A DNA stretch of 64,000 nt, taken from Heterobilharzia americana (Eukaryota > Platyhelminthes > Trematoda > Strigeidida > Schistosomatidae). The stretch is taken from NCBI GenBank assembly GCA_944470555.2, contig OX104132.1, positions 17,307,755-17,371,754 of the forward strand, read 5' to 3'. The stretch's first letter is position 1, and each line of letters begins with the position of its first letter. Both the position numbers and the translations under genes were made by a program. Shown here in pieces: positions 12,020 through 23,924 of this stretch. The notes below the pieces were generated by a model, which had not been told where the DNA came from, ran no database searches, and worked only from the letters and a program-made list of their open reading frames with translations.

Positions 12020-13440
12020 TCTTGTTATTATTACATTTTCTCTATTCCTATTGTAGTAAAACTTTCCATAAATATCTAGCATAGTTACTGCATCACATCT
12101 ATCACATGTGTTACGTGTAGATTCCATGAACAAAGATTCAGTTAATCAATCTCTGTCTCAGCCTAATCATATAAGACTTCAGCATAATGGTTCTATCCTA
12201 CCCTATTGTGTGGTTGTGTGTCAATGTATGCAATACAATGCAGTAGCCGAGTTCTCTTCCACATTATTGATCTCATTCGGGTCTGTCATTCTATATTTAG
12301 CTAAGTTCATATGATCCGCTATTCTAACTGACCACAACCGGATACTTTCACCTATGTACTTCAACTCACAGTCATTGCATGAGTTTGATAAATCAGATCA
12401 CTTTGTTTCATCTGTTCTATCGCATCCTTAAGCCAACGAACAAAGCTTATCTCTGAGTGAGTTCATACATTTAAATGTCACCCTAATCTCAACCTTGTTG
12501 AGAATCCTACGTAACGTTTCTGATGTTCATTCTTCATGTGGTAAAACAATAGAGACTTTGAAATCATTTCCATTCCTCTTCTCTCTATTATCTGTATTCA
12601 TGTTATTGTTGTTATCTTGTTTTTTATGTTTTCCTACAAACTTCTAAATAAACTGCACAGGATAATTATTAATTGTCAACGTTTCTCTTATGTGTTTCAA
12701 TTCCTTGTTGAGGGAGGTCCTTACAATAAATAACTTTGCTCCTCCTTCGTTCCTCCAACTCATGTCAGTCTACGATGAATAACAACTTGAAATAATTCCA
12801 AGTCTCCACAACTGCCTCAAAATTCAATTGAACTGGTGCTCATTGGTGACTAGCTTCGAAGATATTCCCGAAGTTGCAATGAGAAGTCGTGACCGGTGGG
12901 GCAAAGCCTGATGGTCGTGGTGACAATCAGTCAACGATGACATTGGGTGGCGGTTGCACTATATCGTGAGTTGACAGAAGTTGGAAATATGAAGCACTGG
13001 ATTGTGACCCAGTGGCTAGCTCAATGGTAACGTGCTGTTCACGGAGCCTGAAGGTTGTGGGTTCGATCCGTGGCTCAGTGTGGGAGTGAGGGTGCGCACG
13101 CACTGTTGAGGAGTCCCATACCATTCTGACGAAACAGCTATCCAGTGCTTCCACATTTTCTTTCTTTCTCCAACTGATGTCAGTCTACGATGAATAACAA
13201 CTTGAAAAGACTAGTGGGTTTTTTAGCTCTGTCATTTAGACTTCTGACTAAACCTGCCTTAATTGACATTGGATGAGATGATCTGAAGTCTAGACACCTG
13301 GTGAAATGTATCAGTTTCCTGTAGATGGTAGTTTCCGAACCACTATACTTAAGTGGAATATAATTAGATGGAGAGGTTGATTACTGAAGCTTTGTTTATC
13401 GAATCAACATGCAACACATGTAATAGGAATGACACAAACA
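12020..13440 (-). mobile_element. Compound Penelope fragment with embedded SINE B dimer, copy 1
   Basis: On the minus strand, 12100-12470 carries the GIY-YIG end of a Penelope element (counterpart of CNDCELKYIGES at 27260), then the linker, interrupted at about 12740-13205 by a plus-oriented SINE B dimer. Beyond it lie RT C-terminal sequence (13205-13360) and, through a junction at about 13375, an oppositely placed Penelope tail (13380-13440). The whole arrangement recurs inverted at 26215-27540. Confidence 0.75.
12740..13205 (+). mobile_element. SINE B dimer with hammerhead, inside a Penelope fragment
   Basis: A SINE B tail (12740-12800) is followed by extension (12800-13005), head with GTGGCTAGCTCAATGGTAAC (A box) and GGGTTCGATCC (B box), and the hammerhead: GCACTG/CAGTGC stem I is perfect, but the core reads TTGAGGA. 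The 3' tail ends TGAATAACAACTTGAAA. The surrounding sequence is Penelope. Confidence 0.8.
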
Positions 13441-14700
13441 TGTTTAAACGGTACTCTAATTCGAGCCTTGTTCAGAATCCAACGTAAAATTCCTAATGTT
13501 CTTTCCTTATACGGTAACACAATAGAGGCTTTGGACTTATTTTTACTCATGCTGTCGTTGTTTTTCTACTCATATTACTGTCATTTTTTCGTTTCCTGTG
13601 TCGGTACGAATTTCTTAATAAACTGCAGAGTATAAGTATTAACTATCAGCGCTTCTTTTACATGCTTCAGTTCCTTGTTTAGGTCCTTGCACTGACTAGT
13701 CAGCTTTCTATCTCTATAATTAAAGGATTTCCGTAAATTGCCTTAACTGATATTGGATGAGATGACTTGAAGTCTAGATACTTGTTGGAATGTGTCGGTT
13801 TTCTGTAGATGGTACTATCCAAATCACTGTGCCCCTTCGTTTTATCTTGCAATCCAACATAGGTAATTCTCTTTGTTCACCTTCAACTTCATAAGTGAAT
13901 TGGATTGCGTCTACTACTGAGTTTATATGTGTGAGGAGGTTATCGATATGTTCCGATTTCAGCACAGTAAGTGTATCATCCACATATCGACACTATATCT
14001 TAGGTACACGATTAAATGTTCGTAAAGCCATGTTTTCTCAACTATCCATAAATATATATGCTACGATTGGGGATATTGGCTATCCCTTTGCTTCTCCTTC
14101 TGTTTGTCTGTGTATTTGTCTTTAACTTGAAGACTGTGTGGATCAGGCACAAACGTACGCCTAATATGACCTCATCAACTGATATCTTAGTTATGTGAGT
14201 AAGTTCCGAGTCAATATTTACTTGACTTCTAACTGCTTCCAGTGTCACATTGACTGTTATTTTAGTATAAAGACTTGTTATCTCTAAACCAACCATTTCT
14301 TCAGCCTCTTCTGTATGTAGTTTACCAAACCTTAGTTTTAATTCGTAAGAGTTTACTAGTCTGGAATTTGAACGGTTTCTAATAGGACACAATATTGATG
14401 CTAAGTACTTTACCAGTTCATAAGTTGGGGTATTTCTGAAGTCGACTATGGGTGTAATGGGATAACCTGGTTTATAAACCTTAATGGTGCCATAAATGTA
14501 ATGCTTAAAATTAATAATCCTAGCAGGATTTATAAAGTGTGCAGTTGTTCTGTATATTGAATAGCTTGCATTCTTATACACTGAATGATTCGTTTTAAAC
14601 CTATACAACACTCTATTACGTAAGTGTACGTTTAAAACATGTCTCACACATTTCCATTAGACATGTAATTAACTATCGTCTTACAATTGAAAAAGTAAAC
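13440..14700 (-). mobile_element. Penelope-like element, RT fragment
   Basis: The minus strand codes for YGTIKVYKPGYPITPIVDFR, VGLEITSLYTKITVNVTLEA (the LYTxI RT motif), GVRLCLIHTVFKL and, after breaks, RYVDDTLTVLKSEHIDNLLT near 13960-13990, then the linker to the endonuclease to about 13445. The catalytic YVDD is intact but the reading frame is not. It abuts the compound block at 13440. Confidence 0.82.
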
Positions 14701-14970
14701 ACATAGACAAGACGGGAAGAATGTATAATCTTTCACCTGTCGTAAGTATCAATCTATTCTCAGAAATCTGTTTTCTTGAATGGTGTTACAAAAAAACACA
14801 ATGTATAGGATGAATTTCGGCGCTATATAGGTAAAGTAGACATTTGTTCGTCTTCTTCAAGTCATATATATTAGTAATCTAGTCAACTAGGGGCATTTCC
14901 CTAAGCATTCAGAAAATTATTGAACTGACTTTCCATGTGGTCATCTAATGCATGAAACATATGTACTTCC

Positions 14971-15040
14971 ATACACACATACATACATATAAACATACAG
15001 ACACACATACGCAAATACACATTATCATCATCATCATCAT
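14971..15040. repeat. Simple-sequence tract (ACAT)n/(ATC)n
   Basis: ACACATACATACATAT-type repeats pass into ACACACATACGCAAATACAC and (ATC)n at 15021-15040. Confidence 0.85.
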
Positions 15041-15639
15041 GGTATTTGTGACTGAAAATTAATTGATATTTACCTAATTTATCTTGTATTCATTATCTGT
15101 CATTAAAGTAGTTGATATATGAACGATTTATATGATGGAATCACTATTCCTATGAATCATGATTACAAATACATTTAAGGCAACATGTGGTGAACCTGTT
15201 TTTGCTTTTATCCAACTATCCAACCTTCAAATAATGTATACATATCCAGATAGATGGATGAATGGATGAATGAATACTTCTCCTCAATTTTTCCTTAAAA
15301 ATATCTTGGTTTATATCATAAAACTATTAAATATTATTAAAACTGAAGTTGACATTTTTGGTTTTTGCGATAATCTAATTGTTTTCCATAGACTGAATAA
15401 AGTAGACGACACAATTTGGCACTAAATATCAATGTACTTCACGAATCTTTTGCCTAGGGGTCCTGATTTATTGATGTTTATCAATTGACAATAAAGACAT
15501 GCTTATCCTAAATCTGTAAGTACATTTTGTAATGGATGTGAGTGTGCCTTAAGCTGGAGTTCGTGTCTCTTAAAAAAACGACCCGAATAGCTATTCGTTC
15601 ATACACTCGTTACTCTCCGTTGTTATATTGTAATGATTC

Positions 15640-15745
15640 GCTTGGTTGTAGCTACCACAGAAACGCAGTAAGCGCGTTTCATCCTATTTAGGACTCGTCA
15701 GCTGGACATACATGCATCTCAGTGAGTGGTGTTGTTTCCATGTAG
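15640..15745 (-). mobile_element. SINE A 3' part with hammerhead, minus strand
   Basis: The reverse complement reads GTCCAGCTGACGAGTCC...GGATGAAACGCGC: the core and stem II are intact, but the sequence after the cleavage position no longer pairs with stem I. The tRNA-like head is missing on this side. Confidence 0.75.
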
Positions 15746-16045
15746 CCATATTCACGAAACGTTTAGACATTAGTATAGGAGTCCATATACTAACAGAGAT
15801 CAGTCAATTTAATCCAGTAAAACAACGAAGAAGTACAAGTATATTAACAAGTAGTAATAAATAATGCCTATTGTACACGAGATGGTGGCTATTGTTCCTT
15901 AGTGGCCTAGTAGATAAGGCTTTGGCGTTTGGAGCGATATCTACGAGGTTCGAGTCTCAATGAGAACAATGCTACTCATTGATGAGTCCCAGAAAGGATA
16001 AATTTCTTGTCTTGGATTCCTCTGCTAGTCACAGTCAAGGGATAA
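15745..16045 (+). mobile_element. SINE A full unit
   Basis: Extension block (15745-15860), tRNA-like head with A box TGGCCTAGTAG (15903) and B box GGTTCGAGTC (15947-15956), then a decayed hammerhead (GATGAGTCCCAGAAAGGATAAA) and the GGATTCCTCTGCTAGTCAC end. The internal pol III promoter looks intact; the ribozyme core has lost CTG and GAAA bases. Confidence 0.8.
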
Positions 16046-16368
16046 CAAATAACCTAAATAGCTGTTTGGTGAAACTTTTAATGATAAAATTAAGTGGTAC
16101 TGCTTTTCACGTATGAAGAGTCGTCAGTTTTCTAGGAGATGAAGGTCAATCTCACCAAAATGCACGAAATAAATGTCTAAGATTTACCGCTGATTGCTTT
16201 AACCTACCTAACACTTAGTGCTCATAATGATAACATGGATAAACAAACATAAATGGGTACTAAGATTTGCAAAGCAACGATATTGATTTCACGATGAATA
16301 CTGAGTCATTTTGGCAGTCTTGTAGGACTTGAACATCTCTGCTACATTGTGATGTAATGTTAATCTAG

Positions 16369-16535
16369 ATGACTAGCAGAGGGATCCAAGATGGGCGTTT
16401 TGTCCTATCTGGGACTAGTTACCTGGATGTACCTGAACCCCAGTGCCAAGTGATGTTGTCCCACTGGGGCTCAAACCCAGTACCCTTCGCCTCAAACGCC
16501 AGAGCGTTATCCACTAAGCCACTGAGGCATTATGC
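16369..16535 (-). mobile_element. SINE A head and hammerhead, minus strand
   Basis: The reverse complement has ...GGCTTAGTGGATAACGCTCT, GGTACTGGGTTTGAGCCCC (B box region), AACATCACTTGGCACTGGGG and a decayed hammerhead with AGTCCCAGATAGGACAAAAC. The CTGACGA motif is lost. Confidence 0.78.
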
Positions 16536-17504
16536 AACATTAAGAATTGATTTGAGTTTGCACTGCTACCATCCAGTCACTCAATAACAACAGGATTCCA
16601 AAAAATCTTAGGCTACAAGCTGAATTCATCCCTAATTCAACATCTGATCAACCTGTAGTCAATTTAAAGTAAAATTTTATTATGTCAATTTATCATGTGT
16701 CCATTATTTTATATAAGAAAATAGGAAGTAAATAATGCTACTTCATATTCGTCTCTTTGTTCCTTCTCCTTTTAACCTTCACCAGCATGTAGTGATACTA
16801 ACTGTGATGACTTGAAATGTTAACTAAGGATTTCAGGACTCTTGCCCTTAACATCTGTCTGTCTTCTGTGTAGCTAACTGTAAAGTTCACAGTAGTTTCA
16901 AAGGATGACTAAGGCTCAGATGATTATATTTGCTCATTCATTCAAACCAGTTTCTTAAGTGAGTTCGAAAATCATAAATCATTATAGGACAAGGCTTATT
17001 TACAAGTAGTTTTCGATTCCAGACGAACATCGGTTAGAAAGTCACTAAAAACTCTGAAGTATTGGACAGCTGCTTCATCCTACTTTTGAAATCCTCAACA
17101 AGTGTTTAACATGAAGTGCTGAGCCTAAAACCGAAATGATAGCAGTCATCCAGTAGCATTGGTTATTATTTGTCTTCAAACTCGACATGGGTAAATCTCT
17201 CACACAGTCATAGTTGAGCACTGTTGATCAGTAAGAAAGTAGGAGAAAATAGCTTTCGATTATTCCCAAGTCTTCTGCAGTTATCTAACTCGTATCAACT
17301 TGTGATGAAAAACTACTCTATGGTCGTTCGATTAATCCCTAAAAGCTATCGGCTGTAAAGGTGACTTATTAGTCAGACAGCCGATAACGTAACCTCCTGA
17401 TCACAACTATTTAATGCCAAGTAACTCATAAAGTATTTTAGCTTTAGACTGATGTTCTTTACCCTGCTTCGTAATAGCAACTCTTAATGAGAACTGAGTC
17501 ATTT

Positions 17505-17609
17505 ATGTATGTATGTATGAGGGTAGGTAGATATATAGGTAGGTAGGTAGGTAGGTGGGTAGGTAGGTAGGTAGGTAGGTAGGTAGGTAGGCAGGTAGGT
17601 AGGTAGGTG
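17505..17609 (+). repeat. (TAGG)n tetranucleotide array
   Basis: ATGTATGTATG passes into about 20 units of TAGG/GTAG with a few changes (GTGGG, GCAGG), ending at 17609. G pairs every four bases on one strand could allow two-layer G-quadruplexes. Confidence 0.9.
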
Positions 17610-18850
17610 TGAGTCTATGGCAAAAATAGTCATCTCACAATTCACTTACTCCTTGACTTCTGTCCAGTATATTTTATTATTCTCACTACTAAGTGAAGAT
17701 TTTTGTTCTATCATTGATATTTTTAAAGGAAAGTTTATGTCTTTTAAACACATCGCTAAAACTTCTGACAAGATAAGATTTTCACAAATTCTGAACAAAT
17801 AACAGCAGCTTTACGTGGAGTGATATTCTCTAAGCTGAATGGTTTCATCTTGAAGTTATCATCGTCATTCCAGACAACACAATTAGCACAAACTTTAGAA
17901 AGGAGACCTCATGGCTTTGTCTAGAATGACAGTGAAAGACTGATGATGAAATTATCAAACTCAGTGGAAACACAACGCCACCAAAGTCATTCTCTTGGGT
18001 TATATATACTCTCAATCACACTTTATAATGACTAACTAGTGGTCGAATAGAAAGCGGTCAACATAGTCTATCCAGTATAAAAAGACTTCAAAATAAATTC
18101 AGAACCACTTCCAGAATATATGAATGCCATTCATGGAACCACCGAAAACCAAGCGGCAACACATATCTATTTGATTCTAAAATAAAACTCACAGGTAGTA
18201 CTCATTTATTATCTTAAAACTGATAGGGAATGCCACGTCAATCGTTATGGAGAACAAGTTCCAGTTCCAGCGATGAGCTGAAATCAGATGGCTAACATTT
18301 TCCAAGTTTAATGTCCAGATTATCAACCGGTTTGACTAATAAGAGAGTGATTGCTGATAGCCAGCCTCTGATAACAATAAGTAGTTATGGTTGTATTATG
18401 TTGAAAATGAGCTTAATTTTACAGAGCATTGTACGTTGAGGTATTCTTCATAGTAGCTGAAGGCTTCGGACTTGATAGCATGTCATGTATTAGAAGAGTA
18501 CCTGGAAAAAGTCTAAGACTAGGTGAAACAGACCTTCACTTCTCAATGATTCTTTGATCAAACAAAGCTATCTTCAGATCAATTAATTGTTCACAAATCA
18601 CTCGAAATGAAGAAAGATAACAAGTTGTAATATTAATCCTTGTGCAACAAACAAAATAAAATGTTTTTAAGGATTTTGAATATTGTATCTTATTTCATCG
18701 TTTTCAAAATATTCACCATCACTTAATTTCTTTCTAGGTAGTTGTCAAGCTTTATATTGAATAGCTTTAAAAAAAGTTTACTTAAACTAGTCTAGAAAAC
18801 TGAAATTCTCTAAACCACGTTGTTTTGATAAATATTCTTTCATTTAATAG

Positions 18851-19211
18851 TTTGGAATGTATTTACCATCCAGAATTTCCTGATCTTGTGGATATAGTTG
18901 AGGAAGATGATGATGATGATGATGATGACGACGACGAGGATGATATAATTGATGAGCATCTTGATGAAGATCTCGAAGTCTTACAAAAACTGGATCCCAA
19001 CAACAATAATAATCCTATGAAAGAAGATATTATCTCCTCGTCCAGTGTTAACTGCGATTCAAGATCAAATAACTGTCCATGTTTTTCAAATGATAATCCA
19101 GAATATGATACAATATCTGATGTGACAAATATGAATACTAAATTACAAAGAAGACCAGATGGAAGCAGATGGAATTCATTTGGAAGCCAGTCTAAAAATG
19201 TGACAATCAAA
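18851..19211 (+). CDS. PDZRN-like gene, exon b: acidic linker between PDZ1 and PDZ2
   Basis: The acceptor is TTTAATAG (to 18850) and the donor GTGAGT (19212). The first base completes a Ser codon begun at the end of the previous exon (phase 2 to 0). The protein runs LECIYHPEFPDLVDIVEE, then an uninterrupted acidic run of ten Asp with Glu, then DEHLDEDLEVLQKLDP, followed by a Ser/Asn/Cys-rich stretch ending NVTIK. PDZRN proteins have an acidic, Tyr- and Asp-rich linker at this position; the exact residues are not conserved. The Asp run is coded by a (GAT)n tract (18906-18940), which could vary in length. The exon length of 361 nt is not a multiple of three, so skipping it would break the frame. 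Retention of the next intron stops within two codons of the donor. Confidence 0.8.
18906..18940 (+). repeat. (GAT/GAC)n coding trinucleotide tract
   Basis: Inside exon b, coding for ten consecutive Asp. The GAT units change to GAC towards the 3' end (GATGACGACGACGAGGATGA). Confidence 0.9.
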
Positions 19212-19277
19212 GTGAGTTAATTGACCCTACTGATGCTTCTTATGATATGCCTTAGATATTATGAATTAATGATGGAT

Positions 19278-19655
19278 AGTGGCTAGGAATGGAACCTAGG
19301 TTACACGTTTCATCCTATTCTGAACTTGTCATCTGGATGTACCTGCCTCCTAATGAACTATGTCACTGCCACCACGACTTGAACTCGGGACTGATCACTT
19401 TAAACACCAGAGTGTTATTCACTAGATCACCGAGTAACTATATCCACTTCAAGTGAGACAGATATAATCTCATTGCTGTTGCTTGTGTTATCCCGTCGTT
19501 GAGTGGACCGAATCGATCGGTCTCTATAGGTATATGGGCTCCTGTGCAGATGCTTCGATATTGCCTGTGTTTCAATTTCATATTATTCATGGATAATGGC
19601 TAGCAGTGGAATTCATGATGCACGTTTTTTCCTATTTGGGACTCGTCAGCTGGAT
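19278..19655 (-). mobile_element. SINE A tandem dimer, minus strand
   Basis: From right to left: hammerhead end (19655-19595, CAGCTGACGAGTCCCAAATAGG but GAAA mutated), extension block (19590-19445) and a second tRNA-like head with hammerhead remnant (19445-19278). It spans more than one monomer and shows the junction ribozyme-extension-head. Confidence 0.8.
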
Positions 19656-20709
19656 ATTATAAATTGATATCTTGCATAGGATAACACAGTATGGAATTTT
19701 TCGTTGTCAAATGGAAACGTAGGCTAGATTTCACATTAATTAGATTTTCTAGTCAATTTTTTTCATTTACATATGCCATAAAAACTATCTGTTAAACTTC
19801 CACTGACAAATATTCATTACCAAGACTTTTGGTTTCATTTTTTAGTATCCCATATCTGATTGTAAGTAGAGCTTAGGATAATACGATTAACCGTTAGTTA
19901 TTTAGACGGTGAGTACAGTTACCCAATGACTCTCCTAGATTAACGTATCGGGACGTTACTTTCGACATTTTTTGGACACTTCTGCTCTTTTTTTTTAAGG
20001 GATATCTAACACACACTAATCAAAAGACTAGGTCATTCCCAACATACTGGAACCAGGAAGTTCGGTATTTTCAAGGTGGAAAGTTATGATATGTTCAATT
20101 TACTTCATTAAAATATCATTAAGCTTTGTTCTCTTAACCTTGACTTGAGTAATTGCTGAGATTCTTTCTCTGCATCTTCATGATAGTCTGTTCTAATCAA
20201 CATTCAGTTCCATTGTAGTGAATGTGGATAATTCGCCTTCTAGGATTCTGTTTACGTTTCCTTGGTTAGTATTACAATTTTCAAATCACTGTGAATATTG
20301 AGATCTTACTTTTGACTACAAATCATAATAAAATAAGGTTTTTTAATTGCAATACTTTCTAAATTATCCCTATGATAAACTATAAGGTTTGTGATATTCT
20401 TAACTTTATTGAGAATAAACACTCGGGTTGAAACGGTACCTACTGATTGAAGGAGTCAAAATCTCTCACTGAAGTAAAATTTACTCCCTTTTTTTGTTAA
20501 ATTCCTCGAATATTTTCAATTTTTCCTTCCTCCCAAAGTTTTTTTAACAAATAAAACTAGATGCTAAACACACTTGATAGCTTGATCAGAAGTATATAGT
20601 CAAAGAAATTCTGTACTTTAAGAAAGAGATCCTAAGTCACTTACTAATTAATAGATGATTGAAAAGAAGTTAGGACCTGTTGAACAGCTAAGTGAACTAG
20701 TTCATCTGA

Positions 20710-20850
20710 TAGAATAGCAGGCCAGTCATCCCTAGGGTGCTGTTTGGAATCCTGGTGCGACTCGGACTTTCACTCCACCTTCAACTATCACTAGTACCAG
20801 TAGTACTTATCTACCAGCTTCAAGGCTATTAGAGATAGTTTCATCAATAA
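20710..20850 (+). mobile_element. SINE D fragment
   Basis: GGTGCTGTTTGGAATCCTGG, TTTCACTCCACCTTCAACTA, TCACTAGTACCAGTAGTACT and GCTATTAGAGATAGTTTCAT follow the order of SINE D. Decayed. Confidence 0.5.
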
Positions 20851-22547
20851 TACTAAGTACGGAACGAAGTGCCTGGGTGCAAACATCTCAGGGTGACCTG
20901 CTTAAGCTTTGGGCTATCGAAAATTTTCCACCGGATATATTTCATCGAATTATTTCCTTTCAGTTTGTCCTAACGTTCTGAATATATATTTCAAACCCCC
21001 TATGAACTCTTGAACACTTTCTAAATGGTTTCAAACTGCCAATTCCTAAACTAGCAACAAGACAAAGGAAAAAAGATATGCCAGTAAGGAACCGGCTTAT
21101 AAATGTACAGAAATGCAACAGACTACTATTCTTTGGATCACTATGTCGAGTTGTAGATCTTGGTACAGGTTAGACAGACTATCATCACCAAAACTACCCT
21201 CTATGTTCTACTCATTCACCAGTCCAAATCAGACTCTAGTGTATTACCAGATGCCTGTTTCATATTGTAGCTTTTATTAACGTTATTAATAACATTATTG
21301 AAATGCAAGGGCTATTTCGCTTAACGATATTGTACAGGGGATGAATTTTTTTAACCACTGCATACAGAGAGTGCCACACTGTATCATACATGTTGCTTGG
21401 AATTGTTTGGAATCACTTTTGATGTGGTATCTTGATATTGAGATACAGATTGTCTAAGAAACACATTCAACAGACAACTTTGAGAAACAAACTAGAAAAA
21501 ATTCACTTTTCATAGACTTTCGCTTTGCAGAGACTAATAATATTCACTTATATTTTAGTCCAATCCCTATTAACAACAGATTTATGATAAGAAGTTGTCT
21601 CGCATTTAGATTGGATGTTTTATTATAGACAACAGGAAATAATTCATCTAGGCCTCATGCGTGTTACTATGCTCCAACAAAGTAGGTTTGTAACCTAGAT
21701 CCCTTTGACACTGAGTTGTAACTAACTGATGTTTATCAGTACCAATTTATGTTCCTACAATCTAACTATACATCTGCCGTGATGAAAATAATGTGTAACA
21801 ACACACAATGGAAATATCTACCCATCCAAATTCCCTCCTTCCTGATCCTTACCTTGATCTATACATTTGTGGAATCGTCAATGAATATACACATATCATC
21901 ATGACTTAAGCATTTTGGAGCTTGTATATAACTGTGTTTCTTCATGATGGTCTCATCGAAAGGTCTTACAGCTGAAACTGCAGTTGGTAGCCCTTCATGC
22001 TCAAAAGTATAGGACCAAACTGTCAAAAATTTACTACATGAAGAAAGAAAAAAGTTAAACATCATATCAAGGAACTAATAACCAGTTTTATTGGTCAAAA
22101 TAAATAAAAATTTGATTTTTATTCAGTGTAAATGAAAGAAAAGTGCTTAGATACATATCGGCTAATTGTACTTACATTTCTGAGATGATCGATCAGAACC
22201 AGTAGAAGTGTGTGTACGATTTTGATATCAAACTGGGGTTTAATTTTGACAGAGGAAAAGTTAAAAAGGGTATATCATAAAAATGTCAGAAGACTAACAA
22301 ACAAATATGTATGATAGTGGTATGCCACCAGGATGAGATCATTACAAGGTCAGAAAAGTAAAATGAACCTCTACTATGGTATGTATTGCACCAAAACTGT
22401 AGATATTCTAGAAGTGAAAAGTCCTTTCGTCTTTGACTACTTTTCAGAAGTATCACTTCTGTTCAGTCATTAGCTCAAAAATATTGGTGGGTTTGAATGT
22501 AACGTCTGAAAATTTCAAAAATTCCATCGAAAAAGATAAAAATTTTC

Positions 22548-22750
22548 AAGTTGTTATTCATCATAGACTGACATCAGTTGGAGAAACAAAGGAAATGTGG
22601 GAGCACTGGATAGCTGTTTCGTCAGACTGGTATGGGACTCCTCAGCAGTGCGCTTCCACGAACCCACTGAGCCAGGGCTCGAACCCGTGACCTTCAGGCT
22701 CCGCGGCCAGCGAGTTGCCATTGAGCCACTGGGTCAGAATCCAATGCTGA
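22548..22750 (-). mobile_element. SINE B with hammerhead, minus strand
   Basis: The reverse complement has head (CAGTGGCTCAATGGCAACTC, GGGTTCGAGCC), hammerhead and tail (CCAACTGATGTCAGTCTATG, then AATAACAACTTGAAA). It is the best-preserved ribozyme of this family; see the separate entry. Confidence 0.82.
22602..22650 (-). ncRNA. Hammerhead ribozyme, type I, core intact (SINE B)
   Basis: On the minus strand GCACTG (22650-22645) and CAGTGC (22607-22602) form a perfect 6-bp stem I. CTGAGGA is at 22644-22638, GAAA at 22619-22616, and the cleavage triplet ATC at 22610-22608. Stem II is GTC/GAC with an internal mismatch. Stem III is CAGCTA, one change from the palindrome CAGCTG. All invariant core bases are present. 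Confidence 0.78.
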
Positions 22751-22989
22751 TTAAAATCACTTATGTCGCAAAGTAAATCTGTAAAGATACCCGTTTATCG
22801 TACAAAAGAACTACCATCTCCCAACTTCTGACTACTAATCCTGCCAACTGTTATACGAGTTTTCTGTTTTACGCTCTTAACATTTACTTGTCTGCAATCT
22901 AAGTAGCTAGTTAGAGAACATTTTAAGGAAGTTATGAATGATTCGTAAGTTTGGGGCTTTGTCGGGATTTAGTGACTTTTCAAGCTGGC

Positions 22990-23310
22990 ATTGATTATGG
23001 ACTGACAACAGTTGCAGGAACAGTCGGATTCTAGGAGCACTAGCATAGGACTCCTCAGCAGTGCTTCGCATGACTCCACTCCACCGGGATCGAAGTTAGG
23101 ACCGTCAGTTTCTGTGGCAAGCACATTATCACTGAGCTACTGTGGTAACGCGCTGGCCTCACAACCTGAAGGTCCTGGGTCTGATCCCTGGCAGGACCAT
23201 AGGTGCGCACTGCTGAGGAGTCTCGTACTAGGACTAAACAACCGTTCAGTGCTCCCAGGTTCCCAATGTTCCTCCAAATGATGTCAGTCAATGATGAATA
23301 TCAACTTGAT
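22990..23310. mobile_element. SINE B fold-back pair
   Basis: 22990-23140 is a minus-oriented copy (tail at 22990, head at 23140) and 23140-23310 a plus-oriented copy. The heads meet near CTGAGCTACTGTGGTAACGC and the tails point outwards. The plus copy keeps GCACTG/CAGTGC and CTGAGGA (23213-23219) but has TAAA in place of GAAA. Confidence 0.82.
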
Positions 23311-23924
23311 CATAAGTAATAGGGATACATCTTATGAAAAAACAGTAAGTACTTCCGTTGCATATTACACTATCCGAAATGTTAACCTGACATAGGTTCT
23401 AAAGCTACGTTTATTCACCTTTGTATTCCTGATTTTGGCAAATCATTCAAAAATAGCTTGATTCAGACCACGTGTTTGAAAGGTTCTCTGTCTGTAGTCA
23501 GAAAGATATCCGAGTTTACCTCAGCTGTCATTTTCCACTATGATTTTCTCTGAAAACCGAAACATTCAGACTACAAATTTTGAAATCCTCAACGCTAAGA
23601 AATCAAGCAGAAGTATGTGAAACATACTAATAATTCAGATCAGCAGTCGAAAGCAACTCATGACAACTAGTTTGAAGACAATATAAACACTACAGAGCAG
23701 TTTCACTAGTTTAGGACCGTCAGTCAGAATGACTGACTTCAAGGAGTAGAACTGTTCTAAGCTGGTCAGCTACTTTCACTGACGTGTATTACTTGCCACA
23801 GTAAAGTTCCTTCAACCCGGATAAAGTAAAGTTACAACTAGAGCAAAATCTGAGGGACTAGAACAGTTTGAAATAGAATTCACTACTAATACAATTCACC
23901 AATAGGCTTATACATTATTTTTTT

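Larger units (their letters stand above)
1042..18850 (+). other. Intron 1 (17.8 kb)
   Basis: Flanked by GTTTGT and TTTAATAG. Repeats listed separately fill parts of it: degenerate SINE C (1137-1315), RTE (2683-3412), Sm-alpha dimer (4617-5065), Penelope element (5870-8430), SINE A fold-back (9599-9890), LINE RT (11285-12010), compound Penelope/SINE block (12020-14700), SINE A units (15640-16535) and a TAGG array. I see nothing recognisable in 1316-2680, 3413-4616, 5070-5865, 8500-9598, 10100-11284, 14700-15600, 16540-17500 and 17610-18850. A small hairpin (ATCGGCTGT/ACAGCCGAT) lies near 17346-17390, and 16735-16860 resembles the LINE 3' UTR near 31500. Confidence 0.8.

Noticed and set aside
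15893..15965. Possible tRNA gene at other tRNA-like heads (also 48310, 13010, 63850)
   Set aside because: All are followed by the same spacer and hammerhead in several copies; they are SINE promoters, not tRNA genes.
17346..17390. Short hairpin ATCGGCTGT/ACAGCCGAT as a possible small RNA
   Set aside because: Nine-base arms with a long loop are expected by chance in 64 kb, and no repeat or conserved context supports it.
18863..19210. Minus-strand ORF with a long Ser run
   Set aside because: It is the antisense shadow of exon b; the Ser run is the complement of the (GAT)n tract, and no conserved domain is seen.
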